Shown piece by piece: positions 61,801 to 64,000 of a stretch of DNA of 64,000 nucleotides; position 1 is the stretch's first letter; the number at the start of each line of letters is the position of its first letter. The notes under the pieces were generated by a model. That model was not told the DNA's origin. It searched no databases and was given only the letters and a program-made list of their open reading frames with translations. Both the position numbers and the translations under genes were made by a program. The stretch comes from Druceiella hillmani (taxonomy: Eukaryota; Arthropoda; Insecta; Lepidoptera; Hepialidae), in contig JAYKKI010000087.1 in the NCBI GenBank assembly GCA_039881145.1, positions 8,734,001-8,798,000 on the forward strand, read 5' to 3'.

Positions 61801-62034
61801 TTTCTTACATTTGCACTTAAATTACGAAAATGTATTCGACACCCTCGCAATTGCATAAAACTTAAAAATGATAAAACTCACTTGAAATGAAATTTTTATA
61901 TTTTTTTTTGAAAATTAAGTTTTCTCTTAAAATTTCAATATAAAGGTTTTTCAATGTAAACTACGGAGATTTGTGAGGGATGATAAGTTTTATTAATATG
62001 CCAATAAATTTTAATTCCATTTCCACAATTCAAT

Positions 62035-62095
62035 TTTCCACCTGAAGCGGTTTTTGAGAAAAAAGGCTATAACAGAGGGATAGACGGACAGGGGA
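62035..62095 (+). repeat. Degenerate copy of a dispersed repeat
   Basis: tttttgagaaaaaaggctat followed by aacagagggatagacggaca matches the second half of the repeat at 26430-26530. Confidence 0.4.
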
Positions 62096-62993
62096 AATTA
62101 AAAATAAAACACTAAAGTGATATTATCATTAAAAAAAATATAATTATAACAAGTATTGTCCGCCAATAATATAAAAAAAAATTTGACAGAGCGGTTGAAA
62201 AACGCCAACAACGGGAGATATCTGCCTAAAATAAATGTTTTTTTTACTGTTGTTACTAAGCATATAGTAACGAAAATCGAACGAGTGAGGATAAATATAC
62301 TTACTAATGTAAAGGAGTAATAACGTACTTACTAAAGTAAAAGAACTTTAAAATACGTTAGCTTTACATTAAAATCTAAATTGCGCTCGTAAGTATTTTT
62401 TTTTAATTACCAATACTTACAATCAGCCTGTGCATAATTTTTGTGCAACTGCACGTACCAACAATAAGCTGTAATACGTGTCAGTGATCAAACTTTGGTT
62501 GCATTGCTTTTTCTTTGATCGTATTTTTGCAATGCGAATGTTATATTTTCATACACAAATTTCTTATAGAAAACCTGTAACTATTTTATAACCAATAATA
62601 TGATTCCGTTATATTTTCTTAGAAAAAAGCATTTGTCTCGATTTTGGTTGCCAATATTAATTGTAATATTGAGATATTATTTGCCATTAGAGTAAAATTG
62701 AGTGCGATGTTAATGATAAGTGAGTATCTGATTCAACAACTTAATAATCTGTTAAATTCAATTGTAGCTTACGTGCATTGCAATTAACTATACCCATGGA
62801 AAATTATATTATTAAAAATTGACTATATTGTAAATTTTCATTCTAAAATTAAAAAAGCCGTCAAGTGCGAAATTGTTTACTTTGATTTAATAATTTTATG
62901 TTTATTTAAAACTGATGGAGGTCAATAATGAAAAAATGGGAATTGCGTTCGACTAAAGATTGAATACTACACGATAAGCCATTCAGTACTGAG

Positions 62994-63112
62994 CACCGTT
63001 GCTCCTACTATGGAATTCGGAAAGGTGTTTTCTTATTTGACCATAGCATTTTTTTAATGCTATGGTCAAATAAAAAAACACATTTCCGAATTCCACAGTA
63101 GCAGCAACGGTG
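62994..63112 (+). repeat. Long hairpin, 57-bp arms with four mismatches
   Basis: The left arm 62994-63050 and right arm 63056-63112 are reverse complements over 57 bases with four mismatches, separated by a loop of five T. Pairing resumes for a few bases further out (ctga...) after a one-base offset. The outer 36 bases are noticeably less AT-rich than the surroundings. A transcript through it would form an almost perfect long hairpin, a possible source of small RNAs; it may equally be a fold-back produced by template switching, or a tiny MITE. Confidence 0.9.
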
Positions 63113-64000
63113 TTTCAGAGTTGGCTGGGAAAAATCTCGCTATCTTGAAATAAAAATAAATATTGGAATTTTATTCTTAAAAACACGAAGTCAATATTGA
63201 AGAGGACATTTCAAGGTTGGCCAGGTATCGTATATGATATCGGAAATTAAAATATTTCGATGTAACAAATTGTTGAATATATTAAGAAAAAATGACAAAT
63301 TTACGTATATTCGTCATAACAAATGTGTAGTTTCTCCTCGTATTTTCATTAATTTTCAGAATGCTGTACCCAAAAAGTGCCTTCAGATTAGTTAGCACTT
63401 CATGTGTACTTGTAATTTTAAATTTAATAACACGTTGTTTCAATAATGTTAAAAATTCAATGATTTTATACTTTTATACGAAATATTCATTGTGCGAGGT
63501 TTGACATGTACTCCTATGGTACAGAAGATGAAACATTATCTTTAATAGTGGTGAATTCATAACAGACTGTACTCGCACACTCTTGTCTCGTATGCGCCAG
63601 TGGTCATTTTATGATGTCAATTTTAACCGAACGCCAGTATTGGAGGTGTGTATACAATTTTATCTTTTCAATATGTATAGGTGACTATATATGACTAAAT
63701 TATGTTGTGGGATGAAATAATCGTAACAGAAGGTACTCAAATTACTGAAATTAATTAAAGAGATTGCAATATAAAAACAATTACTTTAAATAGAATTCAT
63801 TTCACGATCATGCACAAAATTTAAAAAAAAAAAATTAGAATATATAAGAATTTATGGTATAGTATTTAAAAATTACCAAATAATAATAATATTTACTATA
63901 AATCTCCACCTAAATATTAACAAAGATATTTGCCATACATATTATCTTTAAGTTTAAAGTTTTTAATTCAACTGACAATCCGTTTTCAATAATTGAGAAG
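63113..64000. other. Unassigned AT-rich DNA
   Basis: No feature seen up to the end of the window. Confidence 0.6.

Larger units (their letters stand above)
57435..62990. other. Unassigned AT-rich DNA
   Basis: Apart from the CpG-rich hairpin at 58861 and a repeat fragment at 62.04 kb nothing is recognised. ORFs of 61-67 codons here have no supporting features. Confidence 0.6.

Noticed and set aside
1..64000. CRISPR arrays, bacterial operons, rRNA genes, integrated viral genes
   Set aside because: No regularly spaced identical repeats, no clustered long ORFs with ribosome-binding sites, no rRNA-like conserved stretch and no viral protein motif was seen.

Overview
The window looks like nuclear DNA of an arthropod, most likely an insect. 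It is very AT-rich, has no operons and no ORF longer than about 100 codons outside a transposon, and carries many long (TA)n tracts. Its repeats are animal types: a Jockey-like LINE, a mariner, a Transib-like relic, piggyBac relics and tRNA-derived sequences. I find no host protein-coding gene that I can support; it reads as a gene desert, or a very large intron or intergenic region, made of old and young repeats. All alignments below were made by eye.

The largest structure is an old inverted duplication. A left arm (about 6.9-20.2 kb) can be aligned, reverse-complemented and in the same order, with a right arm (about 42.1-55.0 kb). The arms are roughly 70-80% identical in the better stretches and are separated by about 22 kb. 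Anchor blocks (left / right): 6.90-6.95 / 54.96-55.02; 7.40-7.56 / 53.94-54.09; 7.85-8.30 / 52.79-53.68; 9.32-9.88 / 52.07-52.70; 9.96-11.67 / 50.9-51.98; 11.89-12.88 / 46.87-47.89; 14.00-14.11 / 44.58-44.71; 16.96-17.87 / 42.93-44.0; 19.64-20.19 / 42.08-42.60 kb. Shared features predate the duplication, including a degenerate tandem array of about 122-bp units and a SINE-like repeat. Arm-specific features came later: a mariner and a piggyBac relic on the left; a SINE, a dispersed arthropod repeat and a 3-kb composite block on the right.

Layout. 0-6.9 kb: unassigned AT-rich DNA with two long (TA)n tracts, one hairpin and one possible exon. 6.9-20.2 kb: left arm. 20.2-42.1 kb: the spacer between the arms, holding a Transib-like element at 29.78-32.54 kb whose transposase C-terminus survives, two GC-richer islands (23.74-23.92 and 38.26-38.47 kb), hairpins, and a piggyBac transposase relic at 40.43-41.26 kb. 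42.1-55.0 kb: right arm. 55.0-64 kb: unassigned DNA with a young 5'-truncated Jockey-like LINE (56.32-57.43 kb) and a hairpin with 57-bp arms at 62.99-63.11 kb.

There is no functional pathway to describe. What the window records is history: an ancient inverted duplication, dated by which transposons sit in one arm and not the other, plus several near-perfect fold-back hairpins scattered through it.
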